Position numbers and translations under genes: made by a program
Part shown: in pieces, positions 1 to 9,075 of the stretch
How the letters are laid out: each line of letters starts with the position of its first letter
How positions within the stretch are numbered: the first letter of the stretch is position 1
NCBI RefSeq assembly: GCF_001687545.1
Contig: NZ_CP016545.1
Location: forward strand, 843,501-907,500
DNA: 64,000 nucleotides
From: Paraurantiacibacter namhicola
GTDB taxonomy: Bacteria > Pseudomonadota > Alphaproteobacteria > Sphingomonadales > Sphingomonadaceae
Direction: 5' to 3'
Notes under the pieces: model-generated
What the model saw: only the letters and a program-made list of their open reading frames with translations
Database searches by the model: none
Told to the model about the DNA's origin: nothing

Positions 1-207
1 CTGCACGATGGCGCGCAGCGAATCGCGCGCCAGTTCCTCCGCCCCCAGCAGGCGCAACGGGACGAGTGCCAGCAGGAAGGCGGCCACCATCAGCCAGCCC
101 GCCTTGCGCGGATGGCCCTGGCGAACCTTGTCCCATACGGGAAGTAGTGCCACGAGTGCGCAGCCCGCATAAAGCGCGCTGCCGATATAGTCTGGAATGC
201 TTGCCAT
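1..207 (-). CDS. Membrane protein, N-terminal part (runs off left edge)
   Basis: The frame opens with ATG at 207 (protein starts MASIPDYIG) and stays open to base 1, so only the first 69 residues are visible. It has two hydrophobic stretches, about residues 10-25 and 38-55, joined by a basic loop (KVRQGHPRK), which suggests an integral membrane protein with a short periplasmic N-terminus. It is divergent from the O-antigen ligase-type gene that starts at 272, leaving about 64 bases for promoters of both. I do not recognise the family. Its position at the end of a polysaccharide locus suggests a role in polysaccharide or exosortase-type export, but that is inference. The call as a gene rests on the open frame, good start context and hydrophobicity pattern. 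Confidence 0.5.
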   Translation of the reverse strand, partial: MASIPDYIGSALYAGCALVALLPVWDKVRQGHPRKAGWLMVAAFLLALVPLRLLGAEELARDSLRAIVQ

Positions 208-271
208 GCCTCACGCCATCAGCCGGGATCCGGATCGCCCCGGCCATAGGAGATCGACCGGACAGGTCAAC

Positions 272-1660
272 ATGGCCAGTGGCGGACCGCTGGCCAGCAT
301 GGTTTCCGCGCGCGGCTGGGGCTGGAGCATCGGCATTGCATTGATCCTGCTGCTGGGCGGGACGAGCGAACTGTATCCCGGCATGCGCGCATGGTGCGTC
401 TTCATCGCTGCCGTGATGATGGTGTTCTTGGTCCGCGCGGGCCGCTTCGGCTTGCGGGACATGGGCGCACCGGCGCTATTCTGGTCGCTCGCTGCCGGTC
501 TGGTTGTGCTGCAGGCGATACCGCTGCCTGCGGGATGGTCTGCATCGCTGCCCGGGCGCGAGTGGCTGCAACAGCTGGATGCGGCCGTCTTCGGCGGGCC
601 GATTGCCCGGCCGCTGTCGCTCGACCCGGATGATACGCCGCGGACACTGTTTTTCCTCTTTCCGCCGCTGATCGCCTATCTCGCCATGCGCTTCGGCGAT
701 GCAGGACGCAGGGCGGCCATCATCCGCGGCATCCTGCTGGCCATGGCAATCGGCTTCGTGATCCAGCTGGTGCAGGTCACCACGGACGGCATCTTCGTGT
801 TTCGCGAAGGGCGCGACGATTACGGCGCGGGCTTCTTTTCCAACCACAACCACATGGCGGCGATGATGCTGGTGGCGGGCAGCGTGGCCTGTGCATTCCT
901 GCTTTCTGCCCGCTCGGGCAGCTTTGCAGGCCGGGGCAATCGCCTGCTGATGGCCTTCATCGTGGCCTGTATCGCCATCATTGGCGCGCTTCTGACCAGC
1001 TCGCGCGCCGCACTGGTGCTGATCGCCATCTTTGCCTTGCTGGGGGCAGGTGCCTTCGCGCTGGACCGCTTCGGCGCCAGCCTGCGGACCGGCGTGGCCG
1101 TCGGCGCGGGCCTGCTGGTTTCGGCCGTGGCTGCAGGTCTGCTCATCACCTCACTGGTCGGCGGGAATGACGGCGGGGAGCAGCGCAATGTCACAGCAGG
1201 TGCGCTGGCCGGGGCGACCCAGCGCGCCTCGCTTGCCACGGATGCGCGGTACGAGATCTGGGACGTCTCCGCCGAAATGGCGAAAACCTATTTCCCGGCC
1301 GGTGCTGGCTTTGGTTCCTTCCGCGAGCTTTACGAACGGCACGAGCCGCTGGAGATGGTCGGCCCGCTTTACAGCAATCACGCACATAACGATTACCTCG
1401 AACTTGCCATCGAAGGCGGCCTTCCCGCCATCGCGCTGCTCGTCGCTTTCCTGCTGTGGTTTGCCAATGCGCTGCGCCGCGCACTGGCGGATGGTGAAAG
1501 CTGGCTGGTGACAGGCCTGTTCGCCATGCCGGTGGTTCTGCTCTGCGCGCATTCCTTCGTCGATTATCCCACGCGCACGATTGCCGTGGCCAGCATCCTG
1601 GCGGCCGCGCTGGGCCTGCTCACGGCGTCCGCCAGGCCGGCGTCGGACGAAAGCGCCTGA
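272..1660 (+). CDS. O-antigen ligase / Wzy-type polymerase family membrane protein
   Basis: Polytopic inner-membrane protein of 462 residues with about ten to twelve hydrophobic segments. It carries the signatures of the O-antigen ligase/polymerase family (Wzy_C): a motif NHNHMAAM in the middle and HAHNDYLEL followed by EGG in the large periplasmic loop near residues 370-390. Family members join or polymerise undecaprenyl-linked glycan repeat units at the periplasmic face. I chose ATG at 272 (MASGGPL) rather than the upstream start at 197, because the extra 25 residues are polar, atypical and would overlap the divergent gene; GACAGG lies just upstream of 272. It is followed by the wza- and wzc-like genes in the same direction, which fits Wzy-dependent capsule export. 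Ligase and polymerase cannot be told apart from sequence alone. A second Wzy-like gene lies at 13180. Confidence 0.85.
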   Translation: MASGGPLASMVSARGWGWSIGIALILLLGGTSELYPGMRAWCVFIAAVMMVFLVRAGRFGLRDMGAPALFWSLAAGLVVLQAIPLPAGWSASLPGREWLQQLDAAVFGGPIARPLSLDPDDTPRTLFFLFPPLIAYLAMRFGDAGRRAAIIRGILLAMAIGFVIQLVQVTTDGIFVFREGRDDYGAGFFSNHNHMAAMMLVAGSVACAFLLSARSGSFAGRGNRLLMAFIVACIAIIGALLTSSRAALVLIAIFALLGAGAFALDRFGASLRTGVAVGAGLLVSAVAAGLLITSLVGGNDGGEQRNVTAGALAGATQRASLATDARYEIWDVSAEMAKTYFPAGAGFGSFRELYERHEPLEMVGPLYSNHAHNDYLELAIEGGLPAIALLVAFLLWFANALRRALADGESWLVTGLFAMPVVLLCAHSFVDYPTRTIAVASILAAALGLLTASARPASDESA

Positions 1661-1746
1661 TACGCGCCCGTTCAGCCCCTGGACTGCTTGCCTTGTGCAA
1701 CCCCCGCAGTTAGAGCCTTGGCAAATCATTTGGTCGGACGGGAATT

Positions 1747-2472
1747 ATGTTTCGAAACACGGGTAACGCCATGCGCGGGGCGCTTGTCGCCGGCGCAGCG
1801 GCCCTCCTCCTTGGCGCATGTGCAAAGGGCACGCCGGAAGTTCAGAGCGGGCCGGTGGCCTCCGCGCTGCCTGCTGGCGTCGCCGCATCAGACTTCAGCG
1901 CCACCGCGCCGGATTCGCCGCAATATGCCGTCCAGCCGCGCGATGTGTTGAGCATCAATGTGCGCGGGGAACCCGGCCTTTCGCTGGCGCAGGTCCGCGT
2001 TGGCGAGGACGGGTCCTTCATGGCACCCGGCGTCGGACTGGTTTACGCCAGCGGCCGCACGCCCGCGCAGATTGCCGGCACGATCGAAGACGTGCTTCGC
2101 CGCACATATCTGCGCGATCCCAGCGTGGCCGTGAACGTTCTGGAAACGGGGCCGCGCATGATCACCGTGGAAGGCGCCGTGACACAGCCGGGCATGTTCC
2201 CCATCACGCCGGAGACGACCCTGCTCGGCGCAGTGGCAATGGGCCGCGGGCCCAGCGAATATGCCAAGCTGGACCAGGTCGTGATCTTCCGAGAGGTCGA
2301 TGGTCAGCCGATGGCAGCGCGCTTCGATCTCAGCCAGATCCGTTCCGGCCAGATGGTCGACCCCATCGTCCTGCCGGGCGACAAGGTCGTGATCGGCGAG
2401 TCCGGATCGGCCAAGACCTTCCAGCGAATCCTCGAGGCACTGCCGGTGCTGTACGTCTTCAACGCCATTTAG
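1747..2472 (+). CDS. Polysaccharide export outer-membrane lipoprotein (Wza-like)
   Basis: Protein of 241 residues with a lipoprotein signal peptide: basic start, hydrophobic stretch and lipobox LLGAC with the acceptor Cys at residue 25. After a short Pro/Ser linker comes a Poly_export domain (VQPRDVLSINVRGEPGLS, about residues 60-140, in which the family motif D-x-L-x-I-x-V is visible) and then an SLBB-like domain (TVEGAVTQPGMFP, about 138-190). Wza-type proteins form the outer-membrane channel for capsule or EPS and work with the Wzc-type kinase encoded next, only 15 bases downstream. The protein is shorter than E. coli Wza (about 380 residues), which is usual for alphaproteobacterial GumB/ExoF-like members with one SLBB repeat. 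A start at ATG 1747 puts the lipobox at the expected distance. Confidence 0.9.
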   Translation: MFRNTGNAMRGALVAGAAALLLGACAKGTPEVQSGPVASALPAGVAASDFSATAPDSPQYAVQPRDVLSINVRGEPGLSLAQVRVGEDGSFMAPGVGLVYASGRTPAQIAGTIEDVLRRTYLRDPSVAVNVLETGPRMITVEGAVTQPGMFPITPETTLLGAVAMGRGPSEYAKLDQVVIFREVDGQPMAARFDLSQIRSGQMVDPIVLPGDKVVIGESGSAKTFQRILEALPVLYVFNAI

Positions 2473-2487
2473 TGCCGGAGCTTGTTC

Positions 2488-4719
2488 GTGGCCGATAGCG
2501 CAGTATCTTCCGACAGCGGCTCCATCGCGGATCGCTTCATCAAATCCCCGCCTTCCGGCGCGCCGCTTGCCAATGAAGGTGAGCCTGCCCCGCAGGATGG
2601 CGGGCTGAGCCTGGCGCAGCTGCGCAGCATGCTGTGGCGCCAGAAATCGCTCGTCATCGTGCTTACGGCTGTGGCGCTGATCGCGGGCCTGATCTTCACG
2701 CTGCTGGCAACGCCGCAATACACCTCGCAGGCCACCGTCGTGGTGGAGAATGAAAGCCTCAACGTGAACGGCGATCCGCAGTTCACGCGCGGCATCGCTG
2801 CCGCTGAGACGCAGCGTTATCTCGAAACACAGCGCAAGATCATCGAGAGCCGTAACCTCGCGCTTGTCGTGGTCGATGTGCTGGGCCTTGCCGGTAACGA
2901 GCGGTTCCTGGCCATCTACGGCCTCGACGAAATGCCGGCCGCGCTGGGCGAGGGCGAGGCCGAAACAGCGCGCCGCATGCTGGCCGCGCAGGTTCTTCAG
3001 AACAATGTGACGATGGAGTTCGAGATCAACTCCCGCGTGGGCACGATCGGCTTTACCACCGCCGATCCGATCCTCGCCTCGCAGATTGTCAATGGTTACG
3101 CCGCATCCTACGTCGCGGAAAACGTGCGGGCGGAATCCGATACCAATGCCTATGCGCGCGGCCTGCTGCAGCGCCAGATCGCCGAAGGGCAGGCGAAGCT
3201 CCAGGAAACCGAGCGCAAGGCGCTGGTCTATGCCCGCAACAACGGTCTGGTCGATGCCGATGGCGGTATTGCCGATGGTGGCAGCGAGGCTGGCCCTGCG
3301 CCCAACACTTCGATCACCACTGCCAGCCTTTCGCAGATCAATTCCGGCTATGTGCAGGCGCAGCAGGATCGCATCCTTGCCGAACAGCGCTGGAATGCCG
3401 CCCGCCGAGTCGATCCGCTCAGCCTGCCGCAAGCGCGTGACAGCACGGTAATCCAGGGCCTGCTGGCCCAGCGTGCCGCCGCGCAGGGAGAGCTTGACCA
3501 GCTTCGCCAGCGTTATGTCGATGCCGCCCCTGAAGTGATGCAGGCGCAGGCGCGCCTCGATGCCGTGGAATCCCAGCTTGCAGAGGCGGGGTCGAAGCTG
3601 CGCGAATCCATCCGCCAGGAATATCTGACCGCGCGCGAGCAGGAGCGCCAGCTGGGCGCTGCGCGTGCGCAATATGCCGATGATACCCTTGAAGAGCAGG
3701 GCCGCCGCGTGGAGTTCAACCTGCTGAACCGGGAAGCGCAGACAATGCGCGAGACGCTGGCAGAACTGCAGCGCCGCCTGGGCATCCTGAACCGCACCAG
3801 CGATACGGCCGCCAACAACATCCGCATCCTCGACCAGGCCGATCCGGCAGGGGTCATGACCTCGCCCAACCTGCTGCGCAACATGCTCATGTCGCTGATG
3901 CTGGGCCTGTTCGTCGGCGGTGGCCTTGCCATCGTTCGCGAAGCCTTCGACGATACGCTGTACTCGCCGCAGGATGCCGAAAAAAAGCTCGCCCTGCCGT
4001 TGCTAGGGTCGACGCCATATCTGGCGGACGTCAGCTCGGAAGAGATGGACGACATGCATTCGGACATCAACGAGGCCTATTTCGCGATCCGCTCCTCTGT
4101 CGATTTCGCCACGGGCGGGAAGCAGAAGAAGTCGATCCAGGTCACGTCCTGCCGCCCGGCAGAAGGCAAGTCGACCACATCTGTGGCTCTGGCCCGCGAC
4201 TTTGCCCGCATCGGCCGCCGCACGCTGCTGATCGATGCCGATTTCCGCAAGCCGCAGCTGCACAAGTCGCTGGGCGTCTCCGCGGACAAGGGCTTCGTCG
4301 ATGCGCTGATGAACGAGGCGTCGATTGCCGATGTCACGCAGTCGCTGCCGCAAACCGGGCTCGATTTCATCCCGCTCGGCACGCTGCCGCCCAACCCGGC
4401 GCAGCTGCTGGCCAGCGATGTCCTGAGGGATTTCCTCGAGCAGCTGCAGGCCAAGTATGATGTGGTCATCGTCGATTCCGCACCGGTGATGGGCCTGGCC
4501 GATGCGCCGGTCCTGTCCGGCCTCGTCGATCACACGCTGCTGGTGCTGGAAGCCGGCCGTATCAAGACCGGCCAGGCGCGCCAGGCTGTGCGTCGCCTGC
4601 GCGAAAGCGGCGCCAACATGGCAGGCTTCGTCCTGACCAAGTATGACCAGGCGAAGGCCGGCGACGAGGACTATTATTACTACTATTCCTATTCCTACGG
4701 TAACCGCGGCCAGGAGTAG
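2488..4719 (+). CDS. Polysaccharide co-polymerase / tyrosine autokinase (Wzc-like BY-kinase)
   Basis: Protein of 743 residues. An N-terminal Wzz chain-length domain has a membrane segment near residue 55-75 and a long coiled-coil periplasmic region (about 200-420); a second membrane segment at about 460-480 precedes a cytoplasmic BY-kinase domain. Kinase motifs are present: Walker A RPAEGKST, Walker A' LLIDADFRKP and Walker B VVIVDSAPV. The C-terminus has the tyrosine cluster EDYYYYYSYSYG, the autophosphorylation site in this family. It controls polymer length and export together with the Wza-like lipoprotein. I chose GTG at 2488, because GGAG at 2477-2480 is seven bases upstream; a TTG at 2482 is also in frame. 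No Wzb-type phosphatase gene is in the window. Confidence 0.9.
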   Translation: MADSAVSSDSGSIADRFIKSPPSGAPLANEGEPAPQDGGLSLAQLRSMLWRQKSLVIVLTAVALIAGLIFTLLATPQYTSQATVVVENESLNVNGDPQFTRGIAAAETQRYLETQRKIIESRNLALVVVDVLGLAGNERFLAIYGLDEMPAALGEGEAETARRMLAAQVLQNNVTMEFEINSRVGTIGFTTADPILASQIVNGYAASYVAENVRAESDTNAYARGLLQRQIAEGQAKLQETERKALVYARNNGLVDADGGIADGGSEAGPAPNTSITTASLSQINSGYVQAQQDRILAEQRWNAARRVDPLSLPQARDSTVIQGLLAQRAAAQGELDQLRQRYVDAAPEVMQAQARLDAVESQLAEAGSKLRESIRQEYLTAREQERQLGAARAQYADDTLEEQGRRVEFNLLNREAQTMRETLAELQRRLGILNRTSDTAANNIRILDQADPAGVMTSPNLLRNMLMSLMLGLFVGGGLAIVREAFDDTLYSPQDAEKKLALPLLGSTPYLADVSSEEMDDMHSDINEAYFAIRSSVDFATGGKQKKSIQVTSCRPAEGKSTTSVALARDFARIGRRTLLIDADFRKPQLHKSLGVSADKGFVDALMNEASIADVTQSLPQTGLDFIPLGTLPPNPAQLLASDVLRDFLEQLQAKYDVVIVDSAPVMGLADAPVLSGLVDHTLLVLEAGRIKTGQARQAVRRLRESGANMAGFVLTKYDQAKAGDEDYYYYYSYSYGNRGQE

Positions 4720-4782
4720 GGACGCCGCCCATTCGGTCGCCTTGCCAAGGGCGGCCAGCAAGCGAAGGAGCCACGGCCGGAC

Positions 4783-5856
4783 ATGCGCACCGCACTCGCG
4801 ATAGGTCTTGCCCTGACGGTCGTGGCCACCGTCCTGGTGGACCTCGGCGGATCGGCGCTGGCCCGGCGCGGCGCGCCCGCTGCGGCGGATATCCCGTTCC
4901 AGGCGACGACCACGGCGCGCTATGCCCTGCTGCGACAGGATGCGGGGCAGGACGAGGCCGTCATCACGGACGGTCTCGCCCGTTCTCCCCTGCTTCCCGC
5001 CGCGCTTACCTTCCTTGCGGAAAAGTTTGATGGAGAGCGGCAGGCGCAATTGCTTGCCAGCGCCGCTGACCTGGGCTGGCGCGACAATGCCGCGCAGCAG
5101 GGCCTGTATGAGATGGCGCTTGCCCGCGGGGATGCGGGAATGGCGCTTGAGCACGCCTCCTCCCCGCTGCGGCGCGATTACGCTGTCGCGGAAAATTCCC
5201 GGCGTCTGCTCGACGACGCGTCGAAGAGCCCGGCGCTGAAGGCTGCGCTGGTCGATGCCCTCTCCCGGTCATCGCGCTGGGGCGACAGGTTCCTGGCCTA
5301 TCACGGCGTGTCGCTGGACGATGGATCGCTTCAAGACATCTTCCGCGCCAGACAGGCGGCAGGCGCGATGCCGGGCCGCCAGATGCAGATCGAATTGCAG
5401 ACCGACCTCGTCGAGGATTCGCGCATCGGACTTGCTTACGCGCTGCACCGGATTGCCAATGGCGGCGCCGTCATGCCGGGCTGGCCGGGCGCGGAGAAGC
5501 GCATGCATCCGGGCCCCTTCGGCTGGCGGATACCCGCTGGCTTCCGGGTGGATGGCGCGGGTGAAGGCTCCCGCCTTGTCCGCACCAGGAGCATGGACGC
5601 GCGGCCTGCCAGCATCCGCACGGTCCTGCCAGCGGGCCGCTGGGTGCTGAGGGCCGATGGCGAGATCGTGGGTGACTGGCGTTATGCCTTCGCCTGCGGA
5701 AATGCCTTTCCGCCCGCCATCGAGCTGTTGCAGCCGCGCACGCCCCTGTCCGTCCCTGCCGGGTGCGAGACGCAGACCCTGTCCCTGACGCTGGGGCCGG
5801 GCGCGCGGGATGGCACGCTGCCCGTGCTGACATTCGAACGTGCCGATGGCCGATAG
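4783..5856 (+). CDS. Exported protein of unknown function in the polysaccharide operon
   Basis: Protein of 357 residues that I do not recognise. The first 28 residues look like a signal peptide or signal anchor (MRTALAIGLALTVVATVLV, then ALARRG). Residues about 45-190 are alpha-helical and alanine-rich with a repeat-like spacing that resembles TPR or Sel1-like helices. Residues about 235-355 are predicted beta-rich, with Pro/Gly and a pair of cysteines (FACGNAF and AGCETQT), which would suit a small beta-sandwich domain. AAGGAG about 15 bases before ATG is the probable ribosome binding site. The gene sits between the wzc-like kinase and a glycosyltransferase and its end overlaps the next start, so it belongs to the export operon. 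A role in glycan assembly or surface attachment is inference from context. Confidence 0.75.
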   Translation: MRTALAIGLALTVVATVLVDLGGSALARRGAPAAADIPFQATTTARYALLRQDAGQDEAVITDGLARSPLLPAALTFLAEKFDGERQAQLLASAADLGWRDNAAQQGLYEMALARGDAGMALEHASSPLRRDYAVAENSRRLLDDASKSPALKAALVDALSRSSRWGDRFLAYHGVSLDDGSLQDIFRARQAAGAMPGRQMQIELQTDLVEDSRIGLAYALHRIANGGAVMPGWPGAEKRMHPGPFGWRIPAGFRVDGAGEGSRLVRTRSMDARPASIRTVLPAGRWVLRADGEIVGDWRYAFACGNAFPPAIELLQPRTPLSVPAGCETQTLSLTLGPGARDGTLPVLTFERADGR

Positions 5857-7003
5857 GATCGGCGTGCGGGGCAAACCGCACATCCTGCACGTAAGCGGGG
5901 ATTTTCCCGATCCGATCGCGCCTGCAAAGACGCCGGTAATCCGCACACTGCTGCATCTGACGCGCGATGATTTCGACCACCGCGTCATCTCCTTAAACCG
6001 GCATTCCCCGCCCGTGACCAAGTGGCTCTACCCGCGTCTCGAAGTGCGCGCCGGGACGGCCGAAGACCGTGTCCTGCCGATCAGCTACACGGCTCCACCG
6101 CACGGGCTGCACCATCATCGTATGCTGGAGCAGTTGGGCGACTGGATTGCGCGGCACTGTGTGCAGGACGGCAAGCCGGACCTGCTGTTGGGCCACAAGC
6201 TGGGTATCGAGGGGATCGCCGTAGCCCGCGCCGCTAACCGCCTCGGTATTCCCTACGCGCTGAGCATCCAGGGCAATACGGACCAGCGCATCCTGGCCGC
6301 GCGGCCCGACCTGCGCCGCCGCCTCGCCCGCATCTATCACGGCGCATCGCACGTCTTCCCCTTCACGCCCTGGGTCAAGAAAGCGGTCGAGAGCCGCCTT
6401 GGCGCCCGCGATGGCGGCGTCACGCTGCTGCCCTGTGCGATGGCGCGGGACGACATGCTCGCCCCGGTGGCGGGGGACGGAGGCATCGTCACCGCCTTCC
6501 ACCTGCGCAACGCCGGCATCAAGAACCTCGGCGCACTGGCGGCAGCGGCGCGGCAGGCATCTGTTCCCCTCACTGTGATCGGCGGCGGGAGCGAGGCGGA
6601 GGCAGAAGCTGCACGCACGCTGGCTGGCCCGGACATCGAATTTGCCGGCGCGGTCGATAATGCGCGGATTGCCGCGCGCTTCAACGCAGCCAGCGGCTTC
6701 GCCATGCCGAGCAGGCGCGAAAGCTTCGGCCTCGTCTTCGTGGAGGCGCTGTTTGCCGGCTGCCCCATTGCCTATCCCGCCGGGGCGGCGGTGGACGGCT
6801 ATTTCGACGACTGCCCCTTCGCCCTGCGCGTGGATGCGAGCGATAGCGGAGCGATTGCCGATGCACTGCGCACGCTGGTCGCCAGCGAGGCCCCGCTGAA
6901 GCAGGCCTTGGCCGAGTGGCAGCAAGGCGAGGCCGCGCGCCGCTTCACCCGCCCGGCCATTGCCGCTGCCTTCGCAACCGGCCTTCGAGGGGCGATGCGA
7001 TGA
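5846..7003 (+). CDS. Glycosyltransferase, GT4 (group 1) family
   Basis: Cytoplasmic protein of about 385 residues with the two-Rossmann-fold layout of GT-B enzymes. The C-terminal half has the family-4 signature: SRRESFGLVFVEALFAGCP (about residues 289-307), where the E-x7-E motif binds the donor nucleotide sugar. The N-terminal half has HKLGIEG and SIQGNTDQR typical of group 1 transferases. Donor and acceptor sugars cannot be read from the sequence. ATG at 5846 is taken as the start, overlapping the previous gene by 11 bases; GTG at 5840 is an in-frame alternative. Its stop overlaps the ATG of the flippase gene (ATGA), showing translational coupling and a shared role in repeat-unit assembly. 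Confidence 0.87.
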   Translation: MADRIGVRGKPHILHVSGDFPDPIAPAKTPVIRTLLHLTRDDFDHRVISLNRHSPPVTKWLYPRLEVRAGTAEDRVLPISYTAPPHGLHHHRMLEQLGDWIARHCVQDGKPDLLLGHKLGIEGIAVARAANRLGIPYALSIQGNTDQRILAARPDLRRRLARIYHGASHVFPFTPWVKKAVESRLGARDGGVTLLPCAMARDDMLAPVAGDGGIVTAFHLRNAGIKNLGALAAAARQASVPLTVIGGGSEAEAEAARTLAGPDIEFAGAVDNARIAARFNAASGFAMPSRRESFGLVFVEALFAGCPIAYPAGAAVDGYFDDCPFALRVDASDSGAIADALRTLVASEAPLKQALAEWQQGEAARRFTRPAIAAAFATGLRGAMR

Positions 7004-8457
7004 GCACGATCGGGCGCAACGCTGCCTATAATCTTGCCGGCTTCGGCGTGCCGCTGGTGCTCTTTTTCCTGACCATTCCGCTGTATATCGGGCTGATCGG
7101 TACGGCGCGTTACGGCGTGCTGGCCATCGTCTGGCTGGTGCTGGGCCTGTTCGGGATGATGGACCTTGGCCTCGGCCGCGCGGCCACGCAGCGGGTCGCG
7201 GCGCTGCGCGATGCCGCGCCGGAGGACAGGCTGCGCGCGCTGGGCACGGCGCTGGCGTCCAATTTCGTCATCGGCCTGCTGGGCGCACTGCTGATGGGCG
7301 GCGCGGCCTGGTATATCTTTGCCCACGGGATGAAACTTGACCCTTGGCTGCGGCAGGAGGCTTTGCCGCTGGTCCCGCTGATGGCCATGGCCGTGCCGAT
7401 GATGACCACGCTCAACATCCTGAGCGGCGCGCTGCAGGGGCGAGAGCGCTTCTTCATCACCAATCGCATCACCATCACCAATGCCGCGCTGTTCCAGCTG
7501 ATGCCGCTGGCGGTGGCCTGGCTGGTGGGGCCAACGCTCGTGTGGCTGGTCGTCGCCGCGCTGGCCGCCCGGCTGCTGGCCGCACTGCTGCTGTGGCGGG
7601 CATGCCGCAAGGAGTTCGGCAGCGGGGCCCTGGCCCGCTGGGACCGGAAGGATATGCGATCCATGCTGGGCTATGGCGGCTGGGTGAGCGTGTCGGGCCT
7701 CGTCGGCATGGCGCTCGTCTTTTCAGACCGCTTCCTGATCGGTGCATTGGTGGGCGCAGTGGCCGTGACAATCTACGCCGTCCCGCTGGACGCCACACGC
7801 CGCATCGCCGTGATCGCGGATTCGCTGGCCAACGCCCTGTTCCCGAGGCTGGCCGTGACGGACGCCGATGCCAGCCGGATGCTGATGCGCGGTGCGGTCT
7901 CGGCGCTCTATGCTCTGGCGACGCCGTTGGTGGTGGGTGTTATCATCCTGGCGGAGCCGCTGATCCGGTTCTGGCTGGGCGACGACATCGGATCGCGCTC
8001 CGCACCGCTGGCGCAGATCCTGGCCATAGCGGGTTGGATAAACATCTTTGCCAAACCGCCTTATGCGCAATTGCAGGCGCAGGACCGGCCGCGCGCAGTG
8101 GCCCTCCTGATGCTGGCCCAGCTTCCGTTCTTCCTGCTGGCGCTGTGGTGGGTCCTGCCGCGTTACGGGCTGGAAGGCGCCGCCTGGGTCTACCTGGCGC
8201 GCAATACCGTGGATACGTTTGCGCTTTACCTCGCCGCAACCGGCAGGATCGAGCGCGGCTGGCAGCTGGCGCTGACATTCGCCGCGCTGGTGGCACTGGT
8301 GCTGGTGCTGCAATCGCAGCCGGTCCCGGGCTTCCTTGGCGCGCTTGGTCCGGCTGTGATTGCGGGGGCCGTTTCACTCATTATCGGCCTGTGGGCCTTG
8401 CCGCCGGAATCGCGTGAACGCATTGCAGGCTTGGCCAGACGCGGTAACAGGGCCTGA
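7000..8457 (+). CDS. Lipid-linked oligosaccharide flippase (Wzx-like, MOP superfamily)
   Basis: Polytopic membrane protein of 485 residues with about 12-14 predicted transmembrane helices. It starts with the polysaccharide-synthesis motif (IGRNAAYNLAGFGVPLVLFF) in which the first helix follows a short amphipathic N-terminus, as in Wzx/PST flippases. Such proteins move undecaprenyl-pyrophosphate-linked repeat units to the periplasm. ATG at 7000 overlaps the TGA of the upstream glycosyltransferase (ATGA), which is why I chose it over a longer in-frame start at 6916 whose extra residues are just out-of-frame glycosyltransferase sequence. The acetyltransferase at 8461 follows within a few bases. 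Substrate specificity cannot be predicted. Confidence 0.87.
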   Translation: MSTIGRNAAYNLAGFGVPLVLFFLTIPLYIGLIGTARYGVLAIVWLVLGLFGMMDLGLGRAATQRVAALRDAAPEDRLRALGTALASNFVIGLLGALLMGGAAWYIFAHGMKLDPWLRQEALPLVPLMAMAVPMMTTLNILSGALQGRERFFITNRITITNAALFQLMPLAVAWLVGPTLVWLVVAALAARLLAALLLWRACRKEFGSGALARWDRKDMRSMLGYGGWVSVSGLVGMALVFSDRFLIGALVGAVAVTIYAVPLDATRRIAVIADSLANALFPRLAVTDADASRMLMRGAVSALYALATPLVVGVIILAEPLIRFWLGDDIGSRSAPLAQILAIAGWINIFAKPPYAQLQAQDRPRAVALLMLAQLPFFLLALWWVLPRYGLEGAAWVYLARNTVDTFALYLAATGRIERGWQLALTFAALVALVLVLQSQPVPGFLGALGPAVIAGAVSLIIGLWALPPESRERIAGLARRGNRA

Positions 8458-8460
8458 GAC

Positions 8461-9063
8461 ATGCGAAAGAAGCCACTCCACCTGCGCATCGCCCGCAAGC
8501 TGGGCATCAGGCCCAGGCCCAGGATGCTGGCTGCCGTCTGGCCGAAATACGATATCGGTCGCGGCAGTTACGGTGATCTGGACATCATCGACTTCGGCGA
8601 GGGGACGCGTTTCTCGATGGGCAGCTACTGCTCCGTCGCGGAAGATTGCCGGGTTCTGCTGGGCGGTGGGCATCGCACGGACTGGGTAACCACCTACCCC
8701 TTCTCGGTCCTCGAACCCTCGTTATCCGGTATTCCGGGCCATCCGGTCAGCCGGGGCGATGTGTGCATTGGCAGCGATGTCTGGCTGGCCAGCAATGTCA
8801 CGATCACCTCCGGCGTGACGATCGGCGACGGAGCGGTCGTCATGACCGGGGCCGTGGTGACCCGCGACGTCGCGCCTTATGCCATCGTCGGCGGCGTACC
8901 CGCCCGCGAAGTCCGCAAGCGGTTCGACGATGCGACGATAGAGCGCCTGCTGGCCCTGCGCTGGTGGGACTGGCCGCACGAACGGATCGTAGCGGCGGGG
9001 GAGCATCTCATGTCGGACGATATCGGCCGGTTCCTTGACCTCGCCGAAGCCGGGGACATCTGA
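8461..9063 (+). CDS. Hexapeptide-repeat O-acetyltransferase (LbH, CatB-like)
   Basis: Protein of 200 residues with left-handed beta-helix repeats. The C-terminal part shows the typical order: IGSDVWLASNVTITSGVTIGDGAVVMTGAVVT, then APYAIVGGVPAR, the loop found in maltose/chloramphenicol/nodulation acetyltransferases; it probably transfers acetyl from acetyl-CoA to a sugar hydroxyl. A catalytic histidine candidate is in GGGHRTDW (about residue 65). It begins three bases after the flippase stop and ends the forward operon, so it most likely decorates the exported polysaccharide. The acceptor sugar is unknown. The next gene is on the opposite strand. Confidence 0.85.
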   Translation: MRKKPLHLRIARKLGIRPRPRMLAAVWPKYDIGRGSYGDLDIIDFGEGTRFSMGSYCSVAEDCRVLLGGGHRTDWVTTYPFSVLEPSLSGIPGHPVSRGDVCIGSDVWLASNVTITSGVTIGDGAVVMTGAVVTRDVAPYAIVGGVPAREVRKRFDDATIERLLALRWWDWPHERIVAAGEHLMSDDIGRFLDLAEAGDI

Positions 9064-9075
9064 CCGCGGGAAGGC

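Noticed and set aside
1888..3672. Long open frame on the minus strand (594 residues)
   Set aside because: It is antisense to the wza-like and wzc-like genes, which have clear motifs. GC-rich DNA often gives such open frames; the translation is Arg/His-rich and has no domain.
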